Below, piece after piece: positions 40,898 through 49,321 of a stretch of 64,000 bases of DNA. The notes beneath the pieces were generated by a model, which did not search any database, was not told the origin of the DNA, and was given only the letters and a program-made list of their open reading frames with translations. The position numbers and the translations under genes are program-made. Source of the DNA: Leptospirales bacterium. GTDB taxonomy: Bacteria; Spirochaetota; Leptospiria; Leptospirales; Leptonemataceae. Numbering within the stretch: position 1 is the first letter of the stretch; every line of letters begins with the position of its first letter. Location of the stretch: positions 22,212-86,211 of the forward strand of contig JAIBBM010000011.1 in assembly GCA_019694685.1 (NCBI GenBank), in the 5' to 3' direction.

Positions 40898-41935
40898 ATG
40901 AGTCGTTTCGAAATACCACGCGAGATGCAAGCGCTGGAACTGAGCGCAAACGGATCCACTGTGCGCGAAGCTTGTGCCAATTTGAAAGTTGTGCGCAAGC
41001 CAGTGCCAGTTCCAACGAAAGGACAGGTTCTTGTGCGAGTGGAAGCCGCGCCGTGCAATCCGTCCGATCTCTCCTATCTCCAGGGTCATTACGCAGTAGA
41101 CCGGCCCCTGCCCGCGGTACCTGGCTTCGAAGCTTCCGGTGTGGTTGTGAAATCGGGCGGTGGGCTTATTGGATCCTGGCTCCTGGGAAAGCGCATAACG
41201 TGCGCCGGCCAGAGTCCACGCGATGGCACATGGGCAGAATACTTCATTGCAGATGCAATGTCCTGTCTTCCGCTTCGCCGTGGCGTGAGCTTTGAGCAAG
41301 GTTGTTCGCTGATTGTGAACCCTCTCACTGCATTCGCTCTCCTCGAACGTGCGAGAGAATTCGGGAGCAAGGCTCTCGTTCAGGATGCAGCCGCAAGCCA
41401 GCTGGGCAGAATGATTGCAGCACTTGCCCGCGAGCAAGGAATTCCGCTCATCAACATTGTCCGCAAAAAAGAACACGTGGAACTCTTGAAGAATGCCGGA
41501 AATGCTCATGTACTCAACTCCAGCGAAAACGATTTTGACGCACAACTCCAGAAACTCGCCCAGGACCTGAAGGCAACCACCGCATTCGATTGCATCAGCG
41601 GTGCCATGTCTGCACGCGTTCTACAGGCTCTTCCTTCTCGTTCTCAAATCATAGTGTATGGTTCTATGTCCGGAGAAGATGCGACTGCGAAATCAAAAGA
41701 CATTGTGTTTTTCAGAAAGAATGTGACGGGCTTTCATCTTGCTTCGCACATCAAGGAACGCGGAACACTCTGGGTTCTAAAAACGGCACGGCAGGTTCAA
41801 AAACTCGTAGAGAGAAAAATCTTTCATACCGAGTTTTCCGCGCGGCTCACTCTGGCGCAGGCACCGGAAGGAATTGCGGCATACGCAGAAAATATGACGT
41901 CTGGAAAGCCTGTGATCTTGCCGCGCGGAGTGTGA
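40898..41935 (+). CDS. quinone oxidoreductase-type MDR dehydrogenase
   Basis: About 345 residues from ATG 40898, preceded by GGGAGG. GroES-like N-terminal domain: VPTKGQVLVRVEAAPCNPSDLSYLQGHY and VPGFEASGVVVKSGGG. Rossmann domain: SKALVQDAAASQLGRMIAALAREQGIPLINIVRKKEHVELLK. The catalytic zinc ligands of alcohol dehydrogenases are absent, so it belongs to the zinc-free quinone reductase/enoyl reductase branch. Hydride donor would be NADPH. A hairpin GGGCG-CTCAA-CGCCC (41937-41951) lies just after the stop and may end the transcript. Confidence 0.88.
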   Translation: MSRFEIPREMQALELSANGSTVREACANLKVVRKPVPVPTKGQVLVRVEAAPCNPSDLSYLQGHYAVDRPLPAVPGFEASGVVVKSGGGLIGSWLLGKRITCAGQSPRDGTWAEYFIADAMSCLPLRRGVSFEQGCSLIVNPLTAFALLERAREFGSKALVQDAAASQLGRMIAALAREQGIPLINIVRKKEHVELLKNAGNAHVLNSSENDFDAQLQKLAQDLKATTAFDCISGAMSARVLQALPSRSQIIVYGSMSGEDATAKSKDIVFFRKNVTGFHLASHIKERGTLWVLKTARQVQKLVERKIFHTEFSARLTLAQAPEGIAAYAENMTSGKPVILPRGV

Positions 41936-41954
41936 GGGCGCTCAACGCCCGCTT

Positions 41955-42300
41955 TCAACTTATAAAATCGTATTCCATTCTCCGCGCTGTCGCGCGTGAA
42001 GCTTCTTTTCCAAAGTATCTTTCTACTATATGAAGAGACATATCAATTCCGGCTGAGATTCCGGCGGACGTGATGATTCTTCCCTGATCCACAAAACGAG
42101 CGCCCTGTTTCACTCGAATCTGGCACGATTTTTAGACCATTCCTGGCAACGACAGTGCGTTTGCTTTCCGCTACAATTTTAACGTTAAACGCTTTTCTGT
42201 GATCCGGAGTCTCCGCGATGGAGAAGACTTCAAACGGTCCCGCAAAATCCAAAACTTCCACATCATCAAAAAGAAGAATTCGAGTCTCCACTGCTTCCAT
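41955..42300 (-). pseudogene. DJ-1/PfpI-family gene remnant with internal deletion
   Basis: On the minus strand the N-terminal part is clear: TRILLFDDVEVLDFAGPFEVF through ARNGLKIVP, the start of a DJ-1/PfpI or GlxA-type glutamine-amidotransferase-like domain. Around 42105-42125 the frame jumps to the C-terminal part: VKQGARFVDQGRIITSAG, then ISAGIDMSLHIVERYFGKEA and a terminal RRMEYDFIS. About 80 residues, including the nucleophile-elbow Cys region, are missing and the join is out of frame. The gene is dead by deletion. It overlaps no intact gene. Confidence 0.8.
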
Positions 42301-42423
42301 AGAACCATCCTGATTGCGACCAGAGGGCGGTGCAAGCACGCAGCAAGGCAATATCTGTTTATTTGCCGAGCTGTTTTGTTTGAGGTTGACGCACTCAGCA
42401 GAGCTCGTCGAAATCCAAAACCA

Positions 42424-43512
42424 ATGGATGCTTTGTGGAAAGACCTTTCGGAACTGCTCACAGCTTTTGGCGAAATCCAGGACAGGCTGGATCCAACCCT
42501 CTTTTCACAATCTGCAAGCAGAATTGAACCACTGGCCGCAAAACTGGAACTTTCTAGAAATGAAGCAGAGCGTAGCACCCAGAACGCTCCATCCGTAGAC
42601 GTATTGTTGCGTTCCGCTTCCCAGGCATTGCAGGGAGCCGCTCGATTCCTGGAAGCTCCCGCAGGCCCGCACGGAATCATGAAGGCATTCCAGGCGCTTA
42701 GACCCATCCATCGCTCGGAGGAAATCCTGTATTCGCTGGCGGGTCAATTTGAAGAAGTGAGCAAATTCTTTCTTCCAGCATCGCACAGAGAAAATCGAGA
42801 GCTGCTGAAAAGGTTGTCTCAGTCACCGTCAGGCGACATTGCGTCACTTTCGGATGCGAGTGACTGTGGAATCATCCATTTCAACAACGAACGCGGAAAG
42901 AGAGGCGGATGGTCTATCTATGTGCCAGAATACTATACAAAAGAAAAACGTTGGCCTCTGGTCATTGCACTGCACGGTGGATCCGGTCACGGAGCTGATT
43001 TCCTGTGGAGCTGGCTGCGAGATGCGCGCGCACGCGGGATGCTCCTTGCGTCCCCTACATCTCTGGATCGCACCTGGTTTCTCCACCATCCTGGCACGGA
43101 TGTAGTGGGCCTGAATTCCATGCTGAGTCAGATCTCAGAAAAATGGAACGTGGATACAAAGCGCCTCTTGCTCACGGGGATTTCAGACGGCGGAACATAC
43201 TCCATGGTCCTCTCCACTGTCAGACAATCTCCTTTCACCCACTATGCTCCTGTAGCCGCAGCAGTACACGCTCTTTTGAACAGAGAAGGAATCGTCGAAG
43301 CGCCGGTCGCAGACCTGAAAATCTTTCAGGTGCATGGAGCGCGCGACTGGATGTTCCCTGTGGAAAAAGCAAGACTCGCCGCATCAGCGCTCAAGAATGC
43401 AGGAGCAAACATCGTCTACCGCGAAGTGGAAGACCTTTCGCACAACTATCCACGCGACCTGAATGCGGAAATTCTGGACTGGTTTACGCGCAGCGGGAGT
43501 GATCTATACTAG
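42424..43512 (+). CDS. alpha/beta hydrolase with helical N-terminal domain
   Basis: About 362 residues from ATG 42424. Residues 1-145 are helical (LSELLTAFGEIQDRLDPTLF; LLRSASQALQGAARFLEAP) and unrecognised. The C-terminal half is a phospholipase/carboxylesterase-type hydrolase: PLVIALHGGSGHGADFLW (oxyanion region), LLLTGISDGGTYSMVL (nucleophile Ser in GISDG), HGARDWMFPVEKARLAA (Asp) and a final DLSHNYPRD (His). There is no signal peptide, so it is cytoplasmic. It ends overlapping the convergent beta-propeller gene by four bases. Confidence 0.82.
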   Translation: MDALWKDLSELLTAFGEIQDRLDPTLFSQSASRIEPLAAKLELSRNEAERSTQNAPSVDVLLRSASQALQGAARFLEAPAGPHGIMKAFQALRPIHRSEEILYSLAGQFEEVSKFFLPASHRENRELLKRLSQSPSGDIASLSDASDCGIIHFNNERGKRGGWSIYVPEYYTKEKRWPLVIALHGGSGHGADFLWSWLRDARARGMLLASPTSLDRTWFLHHPGTDVVGLNSMLSQISEKWNVDTKRLLLTGISDGGTYSMVLSTVRQSPFTHYAPVAAAVHALLNREGIVEAPVADLKIFQVHGARDWMFPVEKARLAASALKNAGANIVYREVEDLSHNYPRDLNAEILDWFTRSGSDLY

Positions 43513-44726
43513 TTGGAATTTATATAAGAAGATAAAATCACATTCGGACAAAAGGTGCCAGCCGAACCTGTGTCCAGTTCAGCGATGGTGGTGGCTCCGT
43601 TTGGAATGAAGTAGATCTTTCCGTTCAAGCCCATGGTGGCACCAATGTAAACCCCCGAAGTAGTGCCGATCGTAGAGGTAGTTCTATTCAACGGATCTGT
43701 AACCAGAACAGAAGTGCCTGTCCGCGGCGGAGCATAGATCTTTCCATTCGGTGCCAGAATTCCATTGGAATACTGGTTTCCAAATGTGCTGCCAAACTGA
43801 CTGAATGCATTCGATGCTGGAAATAGATCCGGATCCACTTCCAGAACAGTGGTTGCAGCCAGAGGTGTCATGTAGACCTTACCGTTAGGCGCAATAGATC
43901 CTCCGTCATAAGCGCCTACACCATACGTGCCTCCACCGGTTCGAAGAGACCTGGCAATGGGATCGATTTCTCCCACAGGGGGATTCGTGTTGTTTGGAAC
44001 TCCGTAAAATTTACCGTTGGTTGCAAGCACAGCTTCTCCATACCCGGGGATGGCCGCAAAGCTTGTGGAAGTTCTAGTATTCGGATTGTAATCCAGAACT
44101 GCTCCAGCAGAATCTCGGAAAGCGTATATGTGACCGTCCGGTCCAGTTTTGGCGCCCAGAAAACTTGCGAAGGGTAAACTTCCGGCAATGTCCTGAAAAG
44201 TACTACGAGTAGTCGGGTCCACTTCCAGAATTTGCGTTGGATTTCGCGCAGCTCCCCAGATCTTTCCGTTGTTCGCCTGCAGCGCACATCCAGAATACTT
44301 CGGATTGGCTCCCGCCACAGTTCCAGGAACATTGGATACCGTTCTGGTATCTGGATCTATTTCCAGAACCTGGGTAGCGTTATCCGGCATTGCGTATATC
44401 TTCCCATTTCGAGCCAGGCATCCCATCTGGTATGTATTGGCTCCCACGGAGCCAAAAGTTGTAATAGAAGGGGAACGAATGCTTCCGAGAGATTGCATGA
44501 ACTGAAAGTAGAGCCGGACTCGCGCTGCATTGTCTGAACTGAGCACGTTCACCTCGGATACCTGCGGACCGCAAAGGTCAAGAAATGCTACATCGTAAAC
44601 AAAGAGGGCCCGCCAGATAGACTCCGGAGCACCGGCAGAAAACCTGCAACCCGCGACGCACGAACAGAAAAAGAAGGCGGAGCCATAGAAGCAAAAGCGA
44701 CGCACAAAGTACAAAAAAGCAAACAT
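43509..44726 (-). CDS. beta-propeller-like lipoprotein
   Basis: About 405 residues. The signal peptide ends in the lipobox CVAGC. About seven repeats of NGKIY (variants ARNGKIYAMPDNATQVLEIDP, NNGKIWGAARNPTQILEVDP, APNGKVYMTPLAATTVLEVDP) follow. This is the pattern of a secreted beta-propeller built from blades of about 45 residues. Similar repeat lipoproteins are common in leptospires. The ligand or role is unknown. ATG 44726 is chosen; the frame is open to 44858 but that part is not signal-like. Confidence 0.8.
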   Translation of the reverse strand: MFAFLYFVRRFCFYGSAFFFCSCVAGCRFSAGAPESIWRALFVYDVAFLDLCGPQVSEVNVLSSDNAARVRLYFQFMQSLGSIRSPSITTFGSVGANTYQMGCLARNGKIYAMPDNATQVLEIDPDTRTVSNVPGTVAGANPKYSGCALQANNGKIWGAARNPTQILEVDPTTRSTFQDIAGSLPFASFLGAKTGPDGHIYAFRDSAGAVLDYNPNTRTSTSFAAIPGYGEAVLATNGKFYGVPNNTNPPVGEIDPIARSLRTGGGTYGVGAYDGGSIAPNGKVYMTPLAATTVLEVDPDLFPASNAFSQFGSTFGNQYSNGILAPNGKIYAPPRTGTSVLVTDPLNRTTSTIGTTSGVYIGATMGLNGKIYFIPNGATTIAELDTGSAGTFCPNVILSSYINSN

Positions 44727-44832
44727 TCGGCGAAACCTGAATTTCGCACAAATGGAACTGACCGGTGCGAAAAAGTCAAGCAACGCGCATGGCATGGTTG
44801 ACGAACTTTCCACGCTCTCTACGAATTGTCCA

Positions 44833-45423
44833 ATGAAAGCAGTCAAGATCCTACTCACTCTGATCGCCGCGCTGGCCGTTGTTGTCCTGGGTTTTTATAC
44901 ATACCTGGGCGGATGGAGCACAGTTCAGGTAACGCGCGGAGAAATGCCTTCTATGGAAATAGTCTACTCTCTCCACCGCGGAGCGTACAAAGACCTGCAC
45001 AAGAGCTGGAGCAGATTCAAAGGTGAATGGGAAGCGGCCGGCCTGAAAGAATGCGATGCACTTGCAGTTTATCTGGACCCGCCCGGAACTCCAGACGAAA
45101 AGCTTCGGTCTGTGATTGCCTGCCGCGTAGATTCTCTTTCAAAGGAAGAGAAAGAGAAGATCAAAGCGAAACTGCCATCCTTTGTGATTCCGCGCTCCGC
45201 CGCACTCCTCTCGTCTTTTCCATACCGCAATCCGGCCTCCTACTTCGTTGGCCCTTCGAAAGTATACCCGGCCTTTCAAAAAGAACTCACCGCAGACAAG
45301 ATCATTCCGCCAGTGGCCATCGAAACGTACGGCAGCATGTCTAAACCGGCAGATCAAATCGGTTTTGCCATGCCTCTCGAAAGCAAGCGTACCGATTACG
45401 CAAAGCTAATGGAAGCTTTCTAA
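44833..45423 (+). CDS. membrane-anchored GyrI-like domain protein
   Basis: About 196 residues from ATG 44833. An N-terminal anchor KILLTLIAALAVVVLGFYTYLG is followed by a GyrI-like/SOUL-type small-molecule-binding fold: MEIVYSLHRGAYKDLHKSWSRF, then ALAVYLDPPGTPDEKLRSVIAC and VPAFQKEL-type helix, ending PPVAIETYGSMSKPADQIGFAMPLE. Such domains bind hydrophobic ligands. The anchored form resembles TEX264-like proteins. It is divergent from the propeller lipoprotein. Confidence 0.78.
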   Translation: MKAVKILLTLIAALAVVVLGFYTYLGGWSTVQVTRGEMPSMEIVYSLHRGAYKDLHKSWSRFKGEWEAAGLKECDALAVYLDPPGTPDEKLRSVIACRVDSLSKEEKEKIKAKLPSFVIPRSAALLSSFPYRNPASYFVGPSKVYPAFQKELTADKIIPPVAIETYGSMSKPADQIGFAMPLESKRTDYAKLMEAF

Positions 45424-45502
45424 CTCTGCGCCGGATTCGCCCCGTGGATACAGGTCTACAAATCTGCTTGTCCCTTTTTGAACCTTTGCATCATCCTGCC
45501 GC

Positions 45503-47068
45503 ATGCACATACCGCGCGCCTTTCGAGGACGCCTCCCCACGATCCTCTTTGCAATTCTGACCTATGGTGCGGTGTATTTTCTTTTGCATTTGCTCTACAA
45601 TCCGATCGGACAAGTTTTGCCGCGCCAGTGGACTGATTCTGCTGACCAGAAAGTCGAACTGCCATTCTATCGCCTTGTAGATCAGCCATCCACCATCAGA
45701 ATCAAACAGAAAGTAATTGTACCCCGCGGTTCTGCTCTGGTTCTCCCGCGTGTATCTGGAAACCGAATACTAATATTTTTAAACAATCAACAGGTAGCTG
45801 CGATTGGTGCCGCGCGCGGAACCGGAAACATCTGGACTGGATTTCACTGGATCGACTTGCCGGACGTGGCTGGAGAATCCGTTCTGGAGCTGGAGATTAC
45901 CGGGGCATACGACCTGGGAATCAGAGAAGTTCCATACCTGGCCCCGTCAGGCGACATTGCTCTGTTCCGATGGGTCACTTCCGTCCTGTTCAACGAACTC
46001 TACTGGCTGGTCCTGGGGCTTATCCTCGCCCTGGGGGCGCTTCAAATCTACTACGCGCAGATTGACCCGCGGCTGCGAAAAACCTACTGGCTCAACACCG
46101 CAGGAATTTTGCTTGGCGGCTTCTATCTGTTCGACTTCGCGATTCGAAGCGACAGCGGCACCATGACCTCCTACCTCTGGGCCAGAAAACTCATGCTTTC
46201 TGCGGGATATGCGGCGCCTCTTCTGATGCTCATGGCAATGGAGTACTACACTCGCAAGAAGCTTTACTTCTCAAAGTTCACTCTTTTGACAACTGCGGTG
46301 GCTGCAGGGCTTGCGATTTCGGCCGGATCTCTTTCTGATCTGAAGAAATGGAGTGTGCTTACGGCGGGGCTTGCCCAGCTCAACTGGCTTTTTCTCTTGA
46401 TCATTGCGTTTCGCACTCGTCACAACGTAATCGTTTTCGCAGTCACTTTCTTCTATTGCACTCTGGTCGGAAGTGTCTTCTCTATGATCTCACCATCTTC
46501 TCACATTTTTATGATCCAGATAGGATACGTCTTTGCGATTACATCTGTTGTGTACAACATGATAGAAGAATTCGGGCGAGTGCATGAGGATTATCGCACT
46601 GCATATAGAAAATCAAGAACAGATCCTCTCACAGGCGCCTACAATCGATTCATACTCGACGAGGTGACGGTAGAACCAGGAGACGCAGTCGTTCTCATTG
46701 ACATGAACAATTTCAAAGTGATCAACGATGCATTCGGACATCACGCAGGAGATCGCGTGCTTGTAGAGTGGGTGAAGAGCGCGCAACTGCACACAGATCA
46801 AAGCGATATGATCATTCGCACCGGCGGAGATGAATTCATCATTCTAGTGCGAGGAGCAAGAGAGACAGACATGAATCGCATTCTGGAAGATTTCCAGCAG
46901 CGAGTTTCAGATTTGCCTGCGTCTTTCTCCTACGGAATCGAAAAGATACAAACCACTCTGCACGATGCCATTCAAAACGCGGACCAGAGAATGTATGCGC
47001 ATAAAAAGAATTCCAGGTCCACCTGGATTCGAAGACTCTGGCAACGCAGGCAGAAAAAGACTGCCTGA
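45503..47068 (+). CDS. receptor-type diguanylate cyclase (7TM + GGDEF)
   Basis: The protein has 521 residues. An N-terminal helix (about 12-32), a periplasmic jelly-roll-like domain (about 45-145, with ALVLPRVSGNRILIFLNNQQVAAIG), seven membrane helices (about 158-352) and a GGDEF domain (372-500) are visible. The active-site GGDEF is intact (441-445), preceded by DPLTGAYNRF. The RxxD inhibitory site is not conserved (DQSD at about 432-435), so product inhibition by c-di-GMP may be absent. It is probably a sensor-controlled c-di-GMP synthase. The C-terminal tail is basic. Confidence 0.92.
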   Translation: MHIPRAFRGRLPTILFAILTYGAVYFLLHLLYNPIGQVLPRQWTDSADQKVELPFYRLVDQPSTIRIKQKVIVPRGSALVLPRVSGNRILIFLNNQQVAAIGAARGTGNIWTGFHWIDLPDVAGESVLELEITGAYDLGIREVPYLAPSGDIALFRWVTSVLFNELYWLVLGLILALGALQIYYAQIDPRLRKTYWLNTAGILLGGFYLFDFAIRSDSGTMTSYLWARKLMLSAGYAAPLLMLMAMEYYTRKKLYFSKFTLLTTAVAAGLAISAGSLSDLKKWSVLTAGLAQLNWLFLLIIAFRTRHNVIVFAVTFFYCTLVGSVFSMISPSSHIFMIQIGYVFAITSVVYNMIEEFGRVHEDYRTAYRKSRTDPLTGAYNRFILDEVTVEPGDAVVLIDMNNFKVINDAFGHHAGDRVLVEWVKSAQLHTDQSDMIIRTGGDEFIILVRGARETDMNRILEDFQQRVSDLPASFSYGIEKIQTTLHDAIQNADQRMYAHKKNSRSTWIRRLWQRRQKKTA

Positions 47069-47078
47069 GTTCAAAACA

Positions 47079-48134
47079 TCAAGTCGTATACATGGTCAAA
47101 AGCACGCTGCTGATCAATAGCGCAAACAAACCCACCGGAATGCCCCACTTCATGAACTTTTCCACTTCCGCAATCACGTACTTGTTCCCAAGCTTTGCTG
47201 TGATCTTTTCTGCCACCGGTGGATAGAGTACAATCAAGCTAATGAAAACCATCAGAAGCTGATAACCAAATCCAGTGGAAACAACTGAATTGATCAGACC
47301 ATCCGCGCCCACGGCCGGGTAACGAATGGAGAATGTGAAGTTCAACGCAATCAACGCCAGGATAGACGCGGACCATGCAGTCAACCTTGGCGCAACATCC
47401 ACTTTCGCAAACAGAGTCAGCACGGTTGGAATTACGAGAAGTGCCAGAAAAGGAGCAAACAGAGTGAATATGTGAGAAGTAGGATCACGCGCGATCTGAA
47501 CGCGCGCATCCATCGTTGGGAAATACTCACCGTTGAGTCCTCTCTCGCGGCCGGGAGAAAAGGCTATCTTCTGCAAGTGAAACCCCGACACTCCCACACC
47601 CTGCTTGATTCCAGATGTGTCTTTGTCCGTTTGATCCTGAGTCAGAACGATTTGATTGCTATTGAACTTGTTGGATATGAGCCGAACCGGAAGCTCCTGC
47701 TTATCAAACGGAAAGGCCTGCAGGCGAAACTTAGTATCAAAACTAGCTTTGATCCTTTGCAAATGCACTACAGTGCCATCCGATTGAATCGTAATCGCCT
47801 GCTCAAGACGAATGGGAGATCCATTCATATTGCGAATCACCAGTTGAGGGGTCCAGATCTCTTTTGTTTCCGCTTCTGCCTCATCTCCCAGAAAAGCCTT
47901 TCTATCTGAGCCATGTTCTCTGGCATCAAATTTGAGACGAGGATCTCGCCATCGCAGCTGCAGATCGACGGTCATTTCAAAGTTTCCGGCCTGATCATTG
48001 ACCTTTCCAATCTGACTTACAATGGCAGAAACAAAAACGCGGAGAGGTGACTCTGTTCCTGTAGGGACGCTTTCCGCAGAGAGCGGGCCAGACAGGAAGA
48101 ATGCAGCCGCGGCGAAAAAGAGAGTCCTAATCAT
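47079..48134 (-). CDS. prokaryotic pentameric ligand-gated ion channel (pLGIC) subunit
   Basis: About 351 residues. After a signal peptide (FFAAAAFFLSGPLSA) comes a Cys-loop-receptor-type ligand-binding domain. It has MTVDLQLRWRDPRL, then IWTPQLVIRNMNGSP and the Pro-loop AFPFDKQELPVRLIS (no Cys pair, as in other bacterial members). Four membrane helices follow: FTLFAPFLALLVIPTVLTLF, SASILALIALNFTFSIRYP (pore M2/M3 region), YQLLMVFISLIVLYPP and IPVGLFALLISSVLLTMY. It should form a homopentameric cation or anion channel in the inner membrane. ATG 48134 overlaps the upstream sensor gene by 8 bases. It is the last gene of the operon. Confidence 0.9.
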   Translation of the reverse strand: MIRTLFFAAAAFFLSGPLSAESVPTGTESPLRVFVSAIVSQIGKVNDQAGNFEMTVDLQLRWRDPRLKFDAREHGSDRKAFLGDEAEAETKEIWTPQLVIRNMNGSPIRLEQAITIQSDGTVVHLQRIKASFDTKFRLQAFPFDKQELPVRLISNKFNSNQIVLTQDQTDKDTSGIKQGVGVSGFHLQKIAFSPGRERGLNGEYFPTMDARVQIARDPTSHIFTLFAPFLALLVIPTVLTLFAKVDVAPRLTAWSASILALIALNFTFSIRYPAVGADGLINSVVSTGFGYQLLMVFISLIVLYPPVAEKITAKLGNKYVIAEVEKFMKWGIPVGLFALLISSVLLTMYTT

Positions 48135-48588
48135 CTGCGTCTCCGCTCTGTCCAGGAATGAGCCCTGGATCTGCATCTTTGTTTAGAGCGGCCTGGCGTC
48201 TTTTCTCCGCATTCTCTTTCTCAGGATGGATGAAGAGAGAGTTGATCAGGATCAGCATGACTCCGCACAAAATCAGCCCTTGAATGAAAGCAAGAGAGAT
48301 GGAACGCACGAGGGCCCACATGTTTTGAGTTGCGAACTCTGAAAAATTGCGAACCGCGACAACAGAACCGATCTTTGTTCCCTTAAAATCAAGGAGAGGA
48401 ACAGCCACAAAGCCATAATCAACGCCGCCTATCGTCTGCTGTCTCGTGGTCACATCTGTCACAGACCGCAGAAAGTCTGGAGTGACCACAGTGCGAATCA
48501 TATTCCAGTCAGTGGATTCCGTATTTCGATATCCGCCAATGATTCTCTCCGCATCCGGCTTCGGAATCAGGGTGGCAATTTCGCTCAT
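48127..48588 (-). CDS. C-terminal part of split Cache-like sensor
   Basis: The protein has 153 residues starting at ATG 48588, which overlaps the TGA of the upstream gene (ATGA). It begins MSEIATLIPKPDAERIIGGY. It then has VDYGFVAVPLLDFKGTKIGSVVAV, typical of the membrane-proximal half of a double-Cache domain, then a membrane helix (ISLAFIQGLILCGVMLILINSLF) and a short charged tail. There is no HAMP, kinase, cyclase or methyl-accepting domain. The first residues continue the upstream product exactly. Either translation restarts here or a -1 shift at AAAA joins the two. Confidence 0.75.
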   Translation of the reverse strand: MSEIATLIPKPDAERIIGGYRNTESTDWNMIRTVVTPDFLRSVTDVTTRQQTIGGVDYGFVAVPLLDFKGTKIGSVVAVRNFSEFATQNMWALVRSISLAFIQGLILCGVMLILINSLFIHPEKENAEKRRQAALNKDADPGLIPGQSGDADD

Positions 48589-49223
48589 TTTCTATCATCC
48601 ACAAACACGCCCGCTTCAAAACCCGCGTTCTTCTTTACGTTGTTGATGATGGCTCCGAAATCCATTCCGATTTCCACGCTGCCAAAGTAGTCCGTTCCGT
48701 CCGTGATCACGTCAATGCCGCGAATGCTGAGCCCGCGTCTTCCAATCTCGACTCCTGAATACGGCAGTTTGTTTTTGTTTGCCATGAGAACCATTTCGCG
48801 AAAGCCGCTGAGGTCTTCCCCGTGACCGGCCTTTACGTCATAGATCCGGAGAAAAGAAGTCGCGGGAGCCAGATGAAACTGGCCTTCGCGCACTCCGTAT
48901 TTTTCTCTCAGGATGAGAAACATAGGAACCAGCGCGTCCACCAGTGGCTCTCTACTCTGCGTTCGCATGGAATTGATAACGACGGGCATACGTGCCACCA
49001 TTGTGGCGCGCGCAAGAGACTTGTTCGATTGCTCCTGCATGTCATTTTGAATGAGAGTGGCGGCTGTGCGAAGGTCCCCTTCCTTACAATTCTCGATGAC
49101 CATGTGAGTGGCCATGTAGGATGAATACGCCGTGATGGCGCTGGTTCCAATTACGACTGCGAAAATGAATGCGAGTGCTTTTTGTTGTAGAGTGAGCTTG
49201 AGTTTGAGGCCTGGGATTCCCAT
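48585..49223 (-). CDS. N-terminal part of split Cache-like sensor
   Basis: The protein has 212 residues. A membrane helix (QQKALAFIFAVVIGTSAITAYSSY) is followed by a periplasmic helix-rich and alpha-beta region (LVDALVPMFLILREKYGVREGQFHL; SFLRIYDVKAGHGEDLSGFREMVL; SIRGIDVITDGTDYFGSVEIGMDF). This looks like the membrane-distal part of a double-Cache domain as found in chemoreceptors. It ends KNAGFEAGVFVDDRK at a TGA overlapping the next ATG within GAAAATGAG. Together with the next gene it makes one full sensor ending in a membrane helix, directly upstream of the ion-channel gene. Confidence 0.75.
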   Translation of the reverse strand: MGIPGLKLKLTLQQKALAFIFAVVIGTSAITAYSSYMATHMVIENCKEGDLRTAATLIQNDMQEQSNKSLARATMVARMPVVINSMRTQSREPLVDALVPMFLILREKYGVREGQFHLAPATSFLRIYDVKAGHGEDLSGFREMVLMANKNKLPYSGVEIGRRGLSIRGIDVITDGTDYFGSVEIGMDFGAIINNVKKNAGFEAGVFVDDRK

Positions 49224-49283
49224 AAAGTGGTTCGAATGGCCCCACGGAGTGGGTCGCGCAACTAAAATCCCGGAAGTTCGATG

Positions 49284-49311
49284 AAAAATCGGGGAGGACG
49301 GACGTCCTCCC
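49284..49311 (-). terminator. rho-independent terminator of the DUF4189 gene
   Basis: On the minus strand GGGAGGAC-GTCC-GTCCTCCC (49311-49292) is a perfect 8-base stem with a 4-base loop, followed by CGATTTTT. It lies directly downstream of the gene ending at 49322. On the plus strand the stem is followed by TTTCTTT, so it could act both ways. Confidence 0.75.
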
Positions 49312-49321
49312 TTTCTTTAAG

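Noticed and set aside
40724..41545. Minus-strand open frame of 273 codons
   Set aside because: It is antisense to the quinone oxidoreductase gene and the GC-rich spacer. The composition is that of a shadow frame.
42178..42189. TTAACGTTAAAC as another boundary motif
   Set aside because: It lies inside the DJ-1-type pseudogene and encodes part of that domain (FNVKI), so the match is by chance.
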